DNA from: Ignavibacteria bacterium
Lineage (GTDB): Bacteria; Bacteroidota; Ignavibacteria; Tepidaquicellales; Tepidaquicellaceae
Reading direction: 5' to 3'
DNA: 38,817 bases
Assembly: GCA_016929695.1 (NCBI GenBank)
Contig: JAFGII010000048.1
Coordinates: 1-38,817 of the forward strand
The stretch's first letter is position 1; every line of letters starts with the position of its first letter. Both the position numbers and the translations under genes were made by a program. Under the pieces are notes generated by a model. The model did not search any database. It was not told the origin of the DNA and saw only the letters and a program-made list of their open reading frames with translations. This document shows, in pieces, positions 1 to 6,994 of this stretch.

Positions 1-83
1 ACAAGGCAAACATTACGAATTTCGCACGCTGATGACACAGATTAGACAGATAGGCGCAGATTTAAAAAGATTAAGGAATTTAT

Positions 84-115
84 ACTCGTCCGATGAACAA
101 GTTCATCGGATGAGT
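84..115. repeat. Near-perfect 15-bp inverted repeat (hairpin)
   Basis: Two 15-base arms, ACTCGTCCGATGAAC and GTTCATCGGATGAGT, pair with a single G-T wobble and only two bases between them. There is no T-run on either strand immediately after the stem, so it is not a canonical Rho-independent terminator for era, whose stop lies about 175 bases away. The words catccgatgaa (about 2617) and gttcatgggat (about 261) look like weak relatives. It is best read as a palindromic intergenic repeat. Confidence 0.6.
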
Positions 116-138
116 AAAAAAAGAAATAAAATAATTTC

Positions 139-169
139 GGTTCCGGCTTGACCGGGTTATGAATTATGA
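139..169. repeat. Dispersed repeat with CCGG-spacer-CCGG core, copy 1
   Basis: The core TTCCGGCTTGACCGGGTTAT is followed by GAATTA. Close copies occur at 1697-1727 and 20412-20439, all outside clearly conserved coding sequence. The CCGG arms can form a short GC-rich hairpin in an AT-rich setting. Confidence 0.6.
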
Positions 170-289
170 AATAAGGATATTATTTTTTACTAAGCGCACG
201 AAAATTTGTATTAAGAAACGCTAAAAAAAAATATTAATTATTCCGGTTTGATGGACGGAGTTCATGGGATTAGAGGAATGCTTTTATAG

Positions 290-1171
290 TTAGAAGTTAG
301 ATTTGAGGAAGGTGGGGTTGTTGCGCCAGTCTTTACGGATTTTGACAAAGAGTTTAAGGAAGATACCTTTGCCGAGGAATTTTTCAATTTCCATGCGGGA
401 AGATTCACCGATTTTTTTCAGAGATGCTCCTTTTCTGCCGATGATGATTATTTTCTGTGATTCGCGCTCAACAATTATTTCCGCGTGTATATATATTTTA
501 CCTTTTTCACGCTCTTTATATTCGATTACATTTACAAAAACGCTGTAGGGAATTTCTTCGCGAAACTGTTCGAGTATATTTTTACGAATTATTTCGGAGA
601 CGAAAAATTTTTCAGGTTTGTCCGTCAGATGTTCTTCGTCAAAGAGAAATTCAGATTCAGGAAGTTTTTCCACGATTGTATTTTTCAGTAAATCAATATT
701 TTTTCCCGTCAGAGCGGAAACAGGAATAATTTCAAATCCCGGGAATTCTTTCTCATACAACGAAATAAAATTTTTTAATTTTTCCTCTTCAAGAAGGTCG
801 GATTTTGTGAACAGGGGAATATATGCTTTTGTTCCGATTGACTTCCGTATTTTTGAAAATATATCTATCTGCACATTCATATCAAAGGCGGTTGCATCTA
901 TGAGATTCAGAATAACGTCTGCATCTTCCAGAGATGAGTTTAATTCTTTCAGCATAAATTTCTGGAGTTCGTATTTAGGAGCAAGAAATCCCGGAGTATC
1001 GAGAAATATAATCTGGTAATTATTTTCAGTGAGAACACCCGAAATTTTATTTCTTGTAGTCTGTACTTTGCGGGTTACAATTGACAGGTTATAGTTAAGC
1101 AGTCTGTTAAGCAGGGTTGACTTACCCGAGTTCGGTTTACCAAATAATGTAACGTATCCGCATTTTTTCAT
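290..1171 (-). CDS. era: GTPase Era
   Basis: Era is a Ras-like GTPase that binds the 3' end of 16S rRNA through a C-terminal KH domain and acts in 30S maturation. The 293-residue product has the usual length. The G1 loop GKPNSGKST is at residues 11-19, followed by TTRNK (switch I), DTPG (G3), TKSD (G4, where NKxD is more common) and SALTG (G5). The KH domain at about 200-290 shows GRKGASLKKIG. The start codon overlaps the stop of the upstream lipoprotein gene as ATGA, so the TPR, lipoprotein and era genes look translationally coupled. It is the last gene of that run. Identification is secure. Confidence 0.96.
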   Translation of the reverse strand: MKKCGYVTLFGKPNSGKSTLLNRLLNYNLSIVTRKVQTTRNKISGVLTENNYQIIFLDTPGFLAPKYELQKFMLKELNSSLEDADVILNLIDATAFDMNVQIDIFSKIRKSIGTKAYIPLFTKSDLLEEEKLKNFISLYEKEFPGFEIIPVSALTGKNIDLLKNTIVEKLPESEFLFDEEHLTDKPEKFFVSEIIRKNILEQFREEIPYSVFVNVIEYKEREKGKIYIHAEIIVERESQKIIIIGRKGASLKKIGESSRMEIEKFLGKGIFLKLFVKIRKDWRNNPTFLKSNF

Positions 1172-1731
1172 TTGACAATGTTAATTTGGTCAGGCGAATT
1201 AACAATTATCTGAGGCTTGCCTTTGTATAATTCTATTTTTCCTTTTACACGGACATTTTTATTTTTAAACATATTTAAATCATCAAAGTTTTCTGCATCT
1301 TTCGGGAATATAACTGCAGTAAAAGTATGTTTCGGGAATTTATTGTCGAAATTAAGATAATTAACTTTTGGTCTTGTTACCACATCCGCTATATATCCTT
1401 CTACCGTAAGGGTTTTACCAATATAATCACTTACATCTTTCGTGGAAATTATTTCATTCAATTCTTCAACATTTTTCTGCGCCTCTTCCTCCTGTTGTTT
1501 CGTAACAGGGGCATCTTCCACAAATTTTTGTTTTTCGGTCTTTTCCGGTTTTGTAATCGTAATTTCATCGGATTTATCTTTACCGCAGGAAAATAAAATA
1601 AGAGATACAAAAAATAAAATTAATCCTTTAATTATCAAATTCTGCGTGAAATGGCAAAGAATTTGGGTTGCTACGCCGGAGCGTAGTAACCAGAGGGGGT
1701 CCCGGCTTGACCGGGTTATGAATTTATTCAT
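1168..1731 (-). CDS. OB-fold lipoprotein, start uncertain
   Basis: The conserved part, roughly residues 95-187, has the pattern of a small OB-fold domain (GKTLTVEGYIADVV, then a KNVRVKGKIELYKGKPQII-type strand pair). OB folds of this kind bind nucleic acid or oligosaccharide, but no ligand can be assigned. A lipoprotein signal with lipobox LFSC lies at about residues 32-49, unusually far from the annotated ATG. The first ~30 residues are encoded by a dispersed CCGG repeat (1697-1727) and a strong hairpin (1666-1691), so they may not be translated. An in-frame TTG at 1636-1638 would give a 156-residue protein beginning right at the signal peptide, though no ribosome-binding site is obvious there. 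Against that, the ATG at 1731 overlaps the TPR gene's stop as ATGA, and its own stop overlaps the era start in the same way. Confidence 0.75.
   Translation of the reverse strand: MNKFITRSSRDPLWLLRSGVATQILCHFTQNLIIKGLILFFVSLILFSCGKDKSDEITITKPEKTEKQKFVEDAPVTKQQEEEAQKNVEELNEIISTKDVSDYIGKTLTVEGYIADVVTRPKVNYLNFDNKFPKHTFTAVIFPKDAENFDDLNMFKNKNVRVKGKIELYKGKPQIIVNSPDQINIVK
1666..1691. repeat. Strong 11-bp hairpin inside a gene's 5' part
   Basis: Arms GGTTGCTACGC and GCGTAGTAACC pair with one wobble around the loop CGGA. On the minus strand it lies between the TPR gene's stop and the likely signal peptide of the OB-fold lipoprotein. It could slow translation or stabilise RNA, or simply be part of the adjacent dispersed repeat. 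Confidence 0.6.
1697..1727. repeat. Dispersed CCGG-spacer-CCGG repeat, copy 2
   Basis: This copy shares the run CCGGCTTGACCGGGTTATGA and the following ATT with the copy at 139-169. It sits directly at the junction of the TPR and lipoprotein genes and encodes the first residues of the longest lipoprotein frame. Confidence 0.6.
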
Positions 1732-2561
1732 TTCTGTTCGTTGTAATTATTTAATGCTTCGTTGTAAAAATTTTGTGTTTGTTCTTTCAGGGACGAATCT
1801 AATTTATAGCCGTGTTCCATATCCTCTATTGCCTCTTTATATTTTCCGATATTCAGAAGGAGTATCCCCCTGCGGACGTAAGCCTCGCCGTCATCGGGAG
1901 CGAGTTCAACCGCCTTGTTAAAATCGAGCATTGCATCATCGAAATTTTCCATATACCTGTAAACCGTTCCTCTGAAATAAAATCCTTTTGCATAATCAGG
2001 GGCTAATTCAATGAGTTTATTTACATCTTTTAAAGTTCTTTCGTAATTGTCCATTGAAAAATAAAGTGCACCACGGTTGTAATAAACATCAAGAGATTTA
2101 GGATTGATTTCGAGAGCTTTATCATAAATGTAAAATGCCGAATCCTGTTTACCGGTCATTATATAATATGTTGCAAGAGTTGTATAGGTGAGCATTGATT
2201 CCGGCTCGAGTTCCAATGCTCTTATTAAATCCTTATATGCGAGGTCGGTTTGATTATACATCAGGTAAATTGCTCCGCGGCTTGAAATTCCGGGAGCATA
2301 ATTTGAATCTTTTTCAACCGAGAGATTATAGTAATAAAAGGCAGAATCAAGATATTTAAGTTCGCTGTAGGCAGTTCCAAGAGACAGATATCCGCGCGGG
2401 TCGTTCGGCTCAAGTGCTATGTACTGTTTATAATATTCAATTGCTTCGTAATGTTTCTTTTTCTTTAATGCCTCACCTCCTTTTTCGTATATTTCATCGG
2501 CGGACTGGGAGTATGCCCGTACAGAGAGGATTAATATAATTAATGTAATTATTTTTTTCAT
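1728..2561 (-). CDS. Secreted tetratricopeptide repeat protein
   Basis: The 277-residue product starts with a signal peptide (MKKIITLIILILSVRAYSQ) and then consists almost wholly of about seven TPR units of 34 residues. Each shows the usual spacing of small residues, for example YYNRGALYFSMDNYERTLKD and AYVRRGILLLNIGKYKEAIE. TPR arrays are protein-binding scaffolds, and the signal peptide places this one in the periplasm or on the outer membrane. No enzymatic domain follows. It is the first gene of the TPR-lipoprotein-era run, with a 4-bp ATGA overlap at its stop. The partner protein cannot be inferred from the sequence. Confidence 0.88.
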   Translation of the reverse strand: MKKIITLIILILSVRAYSQSADEIYEKGGEALKKKKHYEAIEYYKQYIALEPNDPRGYLSLGTAYSELKYLDSAFYYYNLSVEKDSNYAPGISSRGAIYLMYNQTDLAYKDLIRALELEPESMLTYTTLATYYIMTGKQDSAFYIYDKALEINPKSLDVYYNRGALYFSMDNYERTLKDVNKLIELAPDYAKGFYFRGTVYRYMENFDDAMLDFNKAVELAPDDGEAYVRRGILLLNIGKYKEAIEDMEHGYKLDSSLKEQTQNFYNEALNNYNEQK

Positions 2562-2651
2562 ATTGTTTAGCCGATTATTCTTTTCGAATCAGAATTAATG
2601 ACGTTTATTTTTCTTCATCCGATGAAAGGGATTCATTGAACGAGGTATTTG

Positions 2652-3110
2652 TTACTGTATGGCGAGTAAATATCTTTCAATTCTTTCGAGCCATTTTTGT
2701 TCTGCAACCGCATATAATCCGGAGTCATTATAATCACCCGACTTTTCATTCCGGTAGCAAATCAGTTTATCTTCATTGAAATAATAATAATTTCTATAGA
2801 ATTCATTTCCCTCACGTACGTCTTCGGATATATGTCTGACGAATCCGTCTCTGAAAAACAATTCAGCCGAAATATAAGGTTCCTGCATTTCAACAGATAT
2901 TTTAATCATTTGACCGTCAACGTAAAACACAATTAAATTTTCGCCTGTTTCAAGCGCAACATCCATTGTAGTTGCATTTACAAGCATAGTTTCTATTTCC
3001 TGCTTAATATTATCTATTTCGAAAGTCATACTTTCATCACAGGTTTGAGCAGGTAAAAAAGAATATAATGCAATAAAAAGCAAAAACAGAACAGCAGTAA
3101 TTTTTTTCAT
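2652..3110 (-). CDS. Small secreted hypothetical protein
   Basis: I do not recognise this 152-residue protein. It has a clear N-terminal signal peptide (hydrophobic to about residue 20, cleavage probable after LPAQ), then a short helical stretch and a run of alternating hydrophobic and polar residues that suggest beta strands (for example NLIVFYVDGQMIKISVEM). Two cysteines remain after cleavage (TCDES and LICYR). It lies 90 bp upstream of the TPR gene on the same strand and downstream of another small secreted protein, so the three may share a transcript. Function unknown. Confidence 0.7.
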   Translation of the reverse strand: MKKITAVLFLLFIALYSFLPAQTCDESMTFEIDNIKQEIETMLVNATTMDVALETGENLIVFYVDGQMIKISVEMQEPYISAELFFRDGFVRHISEDVREGNEFYRNYYYFNEDKLICYRNEKSGDYNDSGLYAVAEQKWLERIERYLLAIQ

Positions 3111-3232
3111 TGTAATATAATAATTTATTAAAATTAATTTTTTTGTTTCTGAAATACTATCCGTTTATTTAACCGATTAAATCCGCAAATTGTTTCTCGA
3201 AAAATTGTTTTACGGGTATTTATATAAAAATC

Positions 3233-3808
3233 TTATTTTCCTTTTATATATCTGATTTCCGTTTCAGAAGGCACTTCGAAAATTTTATCATTTATTAAAG
3301 CGTTCGGTACAAATTCAAAGGCAACTGTTTCCCTGTTCCGGAGAACATCCACGGCTTTCAATACATAAGTATCGTTATAAACCCAGATTTTATTTCCCTC
3401 TGGACTTTCATATATTTTACACAAGTATCCGATTACAGGTTCACTTCCGACAAGTTCTGTGTATTCTTTACAATTACTTAGGTTCAGGAATTCGATACCG
3501 TTTTTAATTTCATTGTGAGGCTGCTCCAGAGTTATACTTGTAGCAGTTTTTGACCTTTCATCTTCGGTGATAACGATTAATTCCTGTCCCAGCAGAAATG
3601 TTATTTTTTCCCTGTAGGCGTAGTCTTCATTGAGGCATTCTACAATTTTAAACTTGCCGGGTTTGGAGTATATAAGCATACTGTCGCAAACCAGAGCCGA
3701 GCCCGAATACTTTACGATAAAACTGTCAAGCGGTTCCTGAGCACAGGAGTAAGAACTAAAAACTGATACAACCGAAGTAATCAGGATTAAGAATATTATT
3801 TTTTTCAT
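3233..3808 (-). CDS. Secreted protein, possibly LolA/DUF4412-like
   Basis: The 191-residue protein has a signal peptide ending near CAQE. It then shows an alternating strand pattern with a late segment GYLCKIYESPEGNKIWVYND followed by VLKAVDVLRN and VAFEFVPN. That succession (a cofactor-independent beta-rich fold, then a line about an imposed value in a given form) resembles periplasmic LolA-like half-barrels or DUF4412 proteins, but the match is by general shape only. An SCAQ sequence near residue 22 could also be read as a lipobox. It sits between the BNR-type T9SS substrate and the small secreted protein, all on the minus strand. Function not assignable with confidence. Confidence 0.65.
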   Translation of the reverse strand: MKKIIFLILITSVVSVFSSYSCAQEPLDSFIVKYSGSALVCDSMLIYSKPGKFKIVECLNEDYAYREKITFLLGQELIVITEDERSKTATSITLEQPHNEIKNGIEFLNLSNCKEYTELVGSEPVIGYLCKIYESPEGNKIWVYNDTYVLKAVDVLRNRETVAFEFVPNALINDKIFEVPSETEIRYIKGK

Positions 3809-3865
3809 ATATATGATTTAGTTTGATTAATACTTACACTTTTTATTTCATATTTAATAAACTTC

Positions 3866-3889
3866 CTTCCCGAGCCGGAGTCCGGGAAG
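3866..3889. repeat. GC-rich hairpin between two minus-strand genes
   Basis: Arms CTTCCCG and CGGGAAG (7 bp) enclose about ten bases. A six-T run follows on the plus strand, where no gene ends, while the minus-strand side has only short T stretches. It may terminate the upstream minus-strand T9SS gene weakly, or be one of the dispersed GC-rich intergenic hairpins. Confidence 0.4.
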
Positions 3890-3927
3890 AAAGATTTTTT
3901 ATTAATAATTTCCGGTTTTATTATTCA

Positions 3928-5148
3928 TTATTTTATTAATAACAATTTTTTTGTTTCGGAAAAACCATCTGTTTTCAGTCTGTAAAAATACACTCCGCTT
4001 GATAAATTCTCCGCATTGAAATTAGCCTGATAAGTTCCCGGCTGTAATTTTTCATCCACGAGTGTACTTACTTCTCTGCCGAGCAAATCAAATACTTTCA
4101 ACGAAACATTACCTGCATTTGCAATTTTAAATTTAACATTTGTCATTGAATTAAACGGGTTCGGATAGTTCTGTTCAAGTCCAAACTTATTCGGAATTTG
4201 ATTTGAATTTTCAGAATAGAAAGTCAATCCGCCGTTAGTAGTTTTCAGAACAACATTACTGCCTATTGCATAACCGACAGAATCGGAAGCAAAATCAACA
4301 GCCCATAATTCTACTGAAGAGCTCGTTGATATTACACTCCAGTTATCGCCGCCGTTTGTAGTTGCAATTATTTTTCCGCCCTGACCAACCGCAACGGCTT
4401 TCAGGGAATCTATAACATAACAGTCTCTTAAATATCTCGTATCACCGCTTGACTGACTGAACCAGTTAATTCCGCCGTTAGTCGTTTTGATAATTGTTTC
4501 GCCACCGAGATAACCTGCAACAGCCCAACCGGTATTTTCGTTTGCGAACATAACCGAATATAAAGGAGTTGAAATAGTTGTGGATTGCATAAACCAGTTT
4601 TGTCCGCCGTTTGTTGTCTTGATTATTTTCGGTGAACTCGGACCTCCGACAGACCATCCCGTATTCTCGTTTATAAAATATACGGAAAATAATTTGTTCG
4701 CGGTACCACTTGTTTGAGTTGTCCAGTTTATTCCTCCGTTCGTGGTTTTAAAGATTACTTCATTAGAAAAATCTCCGCCTACTACCCAGCCTGTATTTTC
4801 GTTAATGAAAAATACTTCATTAAGTCTGTCCTGTATCCCTGTAGGCTGCTGAGTGAAAGAGCTGCCGTTTATTGTTTTGCCGATGTATCCCGGATACCCA
4901 ACAACCCAGCCTGTTAAATTATTAATAAAAAATATTCCTGTCAGGTTGCCGCCCGAAAGTGAAGACCAGTTGTATCCTCCGTTAGTAGTTTTTTTTGTGA
5001 TTCCGTTCGCAGTTGAAAAGCCGGTGTTTTCGGAAGGGAATGATACAGCGGTATTGCCCTGTGTGGAAATTACAGTCCACTGGCAAATACAATCTTCAAT
5101 ATTCAATGTAAAATGTACAATTAACAGCATTATGAAAACATTTTTCAT
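3928..5148 (-). CDS. T9SS substrate with BNR/Ycf48-like repeats
   Basis: The 406-residue protein begins at the ATG at 5146-5148, which gives a signal peptide (MKNVFIMLLIVHFTLNIEDC). A longer upstream in-frame ATG would only add residues read out of frame from the neighbouring relic gene. The body contains about six copies of a roughly 45-residue repeat with the signature NTGWxVGxxxxxxKTTNGGxNW, typical of beta-propellers of the BNR/Ycf48 type. The C-terminus is a T9SS type A sorting domain (NYPNPFN, then VFDLLGREVSTLVDE, then SSGVYFYR), so the protein should be exported and attached at the cell surface. Its start overlaps the stop of the 54-codon relic as ATGA. The ligand is unknown. Confidence 0.88.
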   Translation of the reverse strand: MKNVFIMLLIVHFTLNIEDCICQWTVISTQGNTAVSFPSENTGFSTANGITKKTTNGGYNWSSLSGGNLTGIFFINNLTGWVVGYPGYIGKTINGSSFTQQPTGIQDRLNEVFFINENTGWVVGGDFSNEVIFKTTNGGINWTTQTSGTANKLFSVYFINENTGWSVGGPSSPKIIKTTNGGQNWFMQSTTISTPLYSVMFANENTGWAVAGYLGGETIIKTTNGGINWFSQSSGDTRYLRDCYVIDSLKAVAVGQGGKIIATTNGGDNWSVISTSSSVELWAVDFASDSVGYAIGSNVVLKTTNGGLTFYSENSNQIPNKFGLEQNYPNPFNSMTNVKFKIANAGNVSLKVFDLLGREVSTLVDEKLQPGTYQANFNAENLSSGVYFYRLKTDGFSETKKLLLIK

Positions 5149-5309
5149 TTCAACAAAATTAATTTTTTCGTTTCGGAAAAACCATCCGTTTTCAATCTGT
5201 AGAAATATATTCCGCTTGACAGATTCTCTGTCCATAGACCTGACTTAGCAAATACATTTGAAGAAGCAGTAGCAATTATAATTATAAAAAATAATATATA
5301 CTTTTTCAA
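5145..5309 (-). CDS. Miniature gene: signal peptide joined directly to a T9SS tail
   Basis: A 54-codon frame starts at TTG (5307-5309) with a textbook signal peptide (KKYILFFIIIIATASSNVFA). After only about ten residues it continues into the last ~27 residues of a T9SS sorting domain (ENLSSGIYFYRLKTDGFSE onward), ending at TGA 5145-5147. That tail matches the tail of the following gene at about 24 of 27 residues and is also close at DNA level. An in-frame TAA lies five codons before the TTG. This looks like the remnant of a T9SS substrate that lost its whole middle by deletion, or a tiny exported peptide. The stop overlaps the next start as ATGA. No ribosome-binding site is obvious. Confidence 0.6.
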   Translation of the reverse strand: MKKYILFFIIIIATASSNVFAKSGLWTENLSSGIYFYRLKTDGFSETKKLILLK

Positions 5310-5429
5310 AACAAATGTATTTTACGTTTAGAAAATTGAATTAATGAATGCCGGTTAAAGAAAAAATCAATCTCTACACACACTTTATTCGATAAGGTAA
5401 TTCTCCCTGTCTCCGTACACATGATAATT

Positions 5430-5852
5430 TTATTGTTTTATGCTATTAAATTTAATTTTTAACAGATTTAAACCTTCATTACTTAATTTTTTTGAAAACG
5501 CTCTGCCCCGCAAAGTTAATACTATATGCCTGCACTCCGGATTTAAATTAAATTCAGTACTTATAATTGTTTTACCTTTGCTGAAAAACTCAAGCAGCCC
5601 GGTATAACCACATTTGTTCTGCGGAACCTCTTCATCGGTGAAAAGGTCTTTGTACTTTTCAATTTCTTCTTTGTTTTCTATAGTGAATATTCTGTCCGGG
5701 CTGCCGATTTTCCCCGTTGTGCTGTCATAGAAATAAATCTTAATTTTATCTGCATCTTTAACTTCTTTTTGAAATATTTCAATCTCTGTATCGGCGCAGG
5801 AGAACAAAATCACAAAACAAATTGCTAAAAGTATAGAGATAGAATGTTTCAT
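5430..5852 (-). CDS. Hypothetical lipoprotein
   Basis: The 140-residue product has a lipoprotein signal peptide with a cysteine at about residue 19 (CFVILFSCAD), so it should be lipid-anchored in an envelope membrane. The mature part alternates charged helical segments with short strands (for example DKIKIYFYDS and IISTEFNLNPECRHIVLTLRG) and has two more cysteines. I recognise no family. Its position upstream of the T9SS relic and BNR gene, all minus strand, is compatible with a cell-surface gene neighbourhood but does not reveal a role. Confidence 0.7.
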   Translation of the reverse strand: MKHSISILLAICFVILFSCADTEIEIFQKEVKDADKIKIYFYDSTTGKIGSPDRIFTIENKEEIEKYKDLFTDEEVPQNKCGYTGLLEFFSKGKTIISTEFNLNPECRHIVLTLRGRAFSKKLSNEGLNLLKIKFNSIKQ

Positions 5853-5910
5853 AGCATCTTATAAATGTATAAAAATATCTTTTCAAATACAATGTATGAT
5901 TTTGAAATCT

Positions 5911-6159
5911 CCCCCCGGCTTCGCCGGGGGTTACTGAAGTTGAACATGCTTCGCAGGTTCTTAAAGCATGATGACAGAGAATGAGTTTGCTTTGCAGGTT
6001 CTGCAAGTATGATGACAGAGAATGAGTCTGCTCCGCAGGTTCTTAAAGTATGATGACAGAGAATGAGTCTGCTCCGCAGGTTTTACAAAGTGGAGGGGGT
6101 GTTCTTTATCCCCCGGCTTCGCCGGGGGGTACTGAAGTTGAACCTGCTTCGCAGGTTCT
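5911..6159. repeat. Composite intergenic repeat: two hairpin modules flanking 41-bp units
   Basis: A module of about 50 bp, made of a CCCCGGCTTCGCCGGGG hairpin then TACTGAAGTTGAAC and TGCTTCGCAGGTTC, occurs in the same orientation at both ends (5911-5961 and 6110-6159). In the second copy GAACCTGC-TTC-GCAGGTTC is a perfect palindrome (6140-6158). Between them lie three full 41-bp tandem units and part of a fourth. The block fills the gap between the lipoprotein and methyltransferase genes. Short open frames across it are by-products of the periodicity. Confidence 0.8.
5948..6090. repeat. 41-bp tandem repeat, three units plus a partial fourth
   Basis: Units begin at 5948, 5989 and 6030, with a partial one at 6071. 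Each starts GCTYYGCAGGTTCT and contains ATGATGACAGAGAATGAGT. Units 2 and 3 are nearly identical and unit 1 is more diverged. There are no unique spacers between units, so this is not a CRISPR array. Confidence 0.8.
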
Positions 6160-6175
6160 AATTGAAAAATTACTA

Positions 6176-6991
6176 CTATTTTTCGCAATCAAAGCAGGTA
6201 TAAGGGATAGTAAGTGTTATTGTATCGTATTTATCATTTAATCTTTTTGAAATTTCCGTAAAAACCTTTTCTCTGTTGTCTTCTTTTAATATTTCAAGCC
6301 AGACAGGGAGAAATGAGTTTTTAATAATAAAATAATTAAACATTGATTCCGCATCAGTAAATTTATATCCAAAAGAATAACTCAGAGATGAGTTTACAAC
6401 AAATTTATGTTTGCATAACAGGTCGAACATTTGTTTCGGGGGTTTTCTTTTTTCCTGAATATGTAAATCAACTTTTATTAATTCATCTTTCATATTATTT
6501 TCTTTCAGAATCTGCTTGAATTCATTATAAAATTCGTACATTGTATCGGGAAGATTGAATGTTAATGTGAACTGTCCGCCGGGTTTGAGAGTTCTGTAAC
6601 ATTCGGAGAGTACTTTTTCGACATCTTCAACATTATTCAATCCGTTATTGGAAATTATAAGACCGAAATACTCATCTTCAAACGGCAGTTCTTCTGCGTC
6701 GCCGTGACTTATTTCAGCATTAGATAAATTTAAAGCAGTTATTTTTTCCCTGATTCTATTTACACCTGCTTCCCATAATTCTATTCCGTAAACTTTACAG
6801 GAAGAGCCGAATCTCATTGCAACATCCAGCATAGGAAATCCGCAACCGCTACAAACATCAAGAATATTAATGTTCTTTTTGTATTTAATTGTGTCAAGTA
6901 AAGTCAAACCGAACGGAGCAGACCACAGGGGAGTATCGTCGTAAACTTTAAGAAGTTGTTCGTCGGGAACGGGTATTGTTCTTTTAAACAT
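6176..6991 (-). CDS. Class I SAM-dependent methyltransferase
   Basis: The 271-residue protein carries a Methyltransf_11-type Rossmann core in its first ~150 residues. Motif I is ILDVCSGCGFPMLD (about 42-55), an acidic residue follows in VYGIELWEAG, then GDAEELPFEDEYFGLIISNN (motif II/III) and LKPGGQFTLTF. The remaining ~120 residues are probably substrate-recognition. Such enzymes methylate small molecules, lipids or quinones, and the substrate cannot be told from this. It lies 3 bp downstream of the aldehyde dehydrogenase gene on the same strand, so the two are co-transcribed. Its stop codon is followed by the composite repeat block. Confidence 0.85.
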   Translation of the reverse strand: MFKRTIPVPDEQLLKVYDDTPLWSAPFGLTLLDTIKYKKNINILDVCSGCGFPMLDVAMRFGSSCKVYGIELWEAGVNRIREKITALNLSNAEISHGDAEELPFEDEYFGLIISNNGLNNVEDVEKVLSECYRTLKPGGQFTLTFNLPDTMYEFYNEFKQILKENNMKDELIKVDLHIQEKRKPPKQMFDLLCKHKFVVNSSLSYSFGYKFTDAESMFNYFIIKNSFLPVWLEILKEDNREKVFTEISKRLNDKYDTITLTIPYTCFDCEK

Positions 6992-6994
6992 AAA

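Larger units (their letters stand above)
1..289. other. Gene-free left edge carrying intergenic repeats
   Basis: No convincing reading frame lies here; era ends at 290 on the minus strand. The stretch holds a degenerate run of cagatt-like words (about 28-66), a near-perfect hairpin at 84-115, one copy of a dispersed CCGG-spacer-CCGG repeat at 139-169 and a weaker relative at 241-275. A similar cagatt-rich segment recurs at about 22525-22555, so this is dispersed intergenic filler rather than a gene. Confidence 0.6.

Noticed and set aside
5149-5235. Longer start for the BNR-type T9SS gene at 5235
   Set aside because: The extra 29 residues are an out-of-frame reading of the neighbouring sorting-tail relic, and the signal peptide only begins at the Met at 5148.
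5948-6090. Possible CRISPR array
   Set aside because: The 41-bp units are directly adjacent with no unique spacers, and no cas gene is in the window.
5779-6241. Overlapping short frames on both strands around the 41-bp repeats
   Set aside because: A 41-bp period shifts frame at each unit and the frames start inside neighbouring genes; no domain or start signal supports them.
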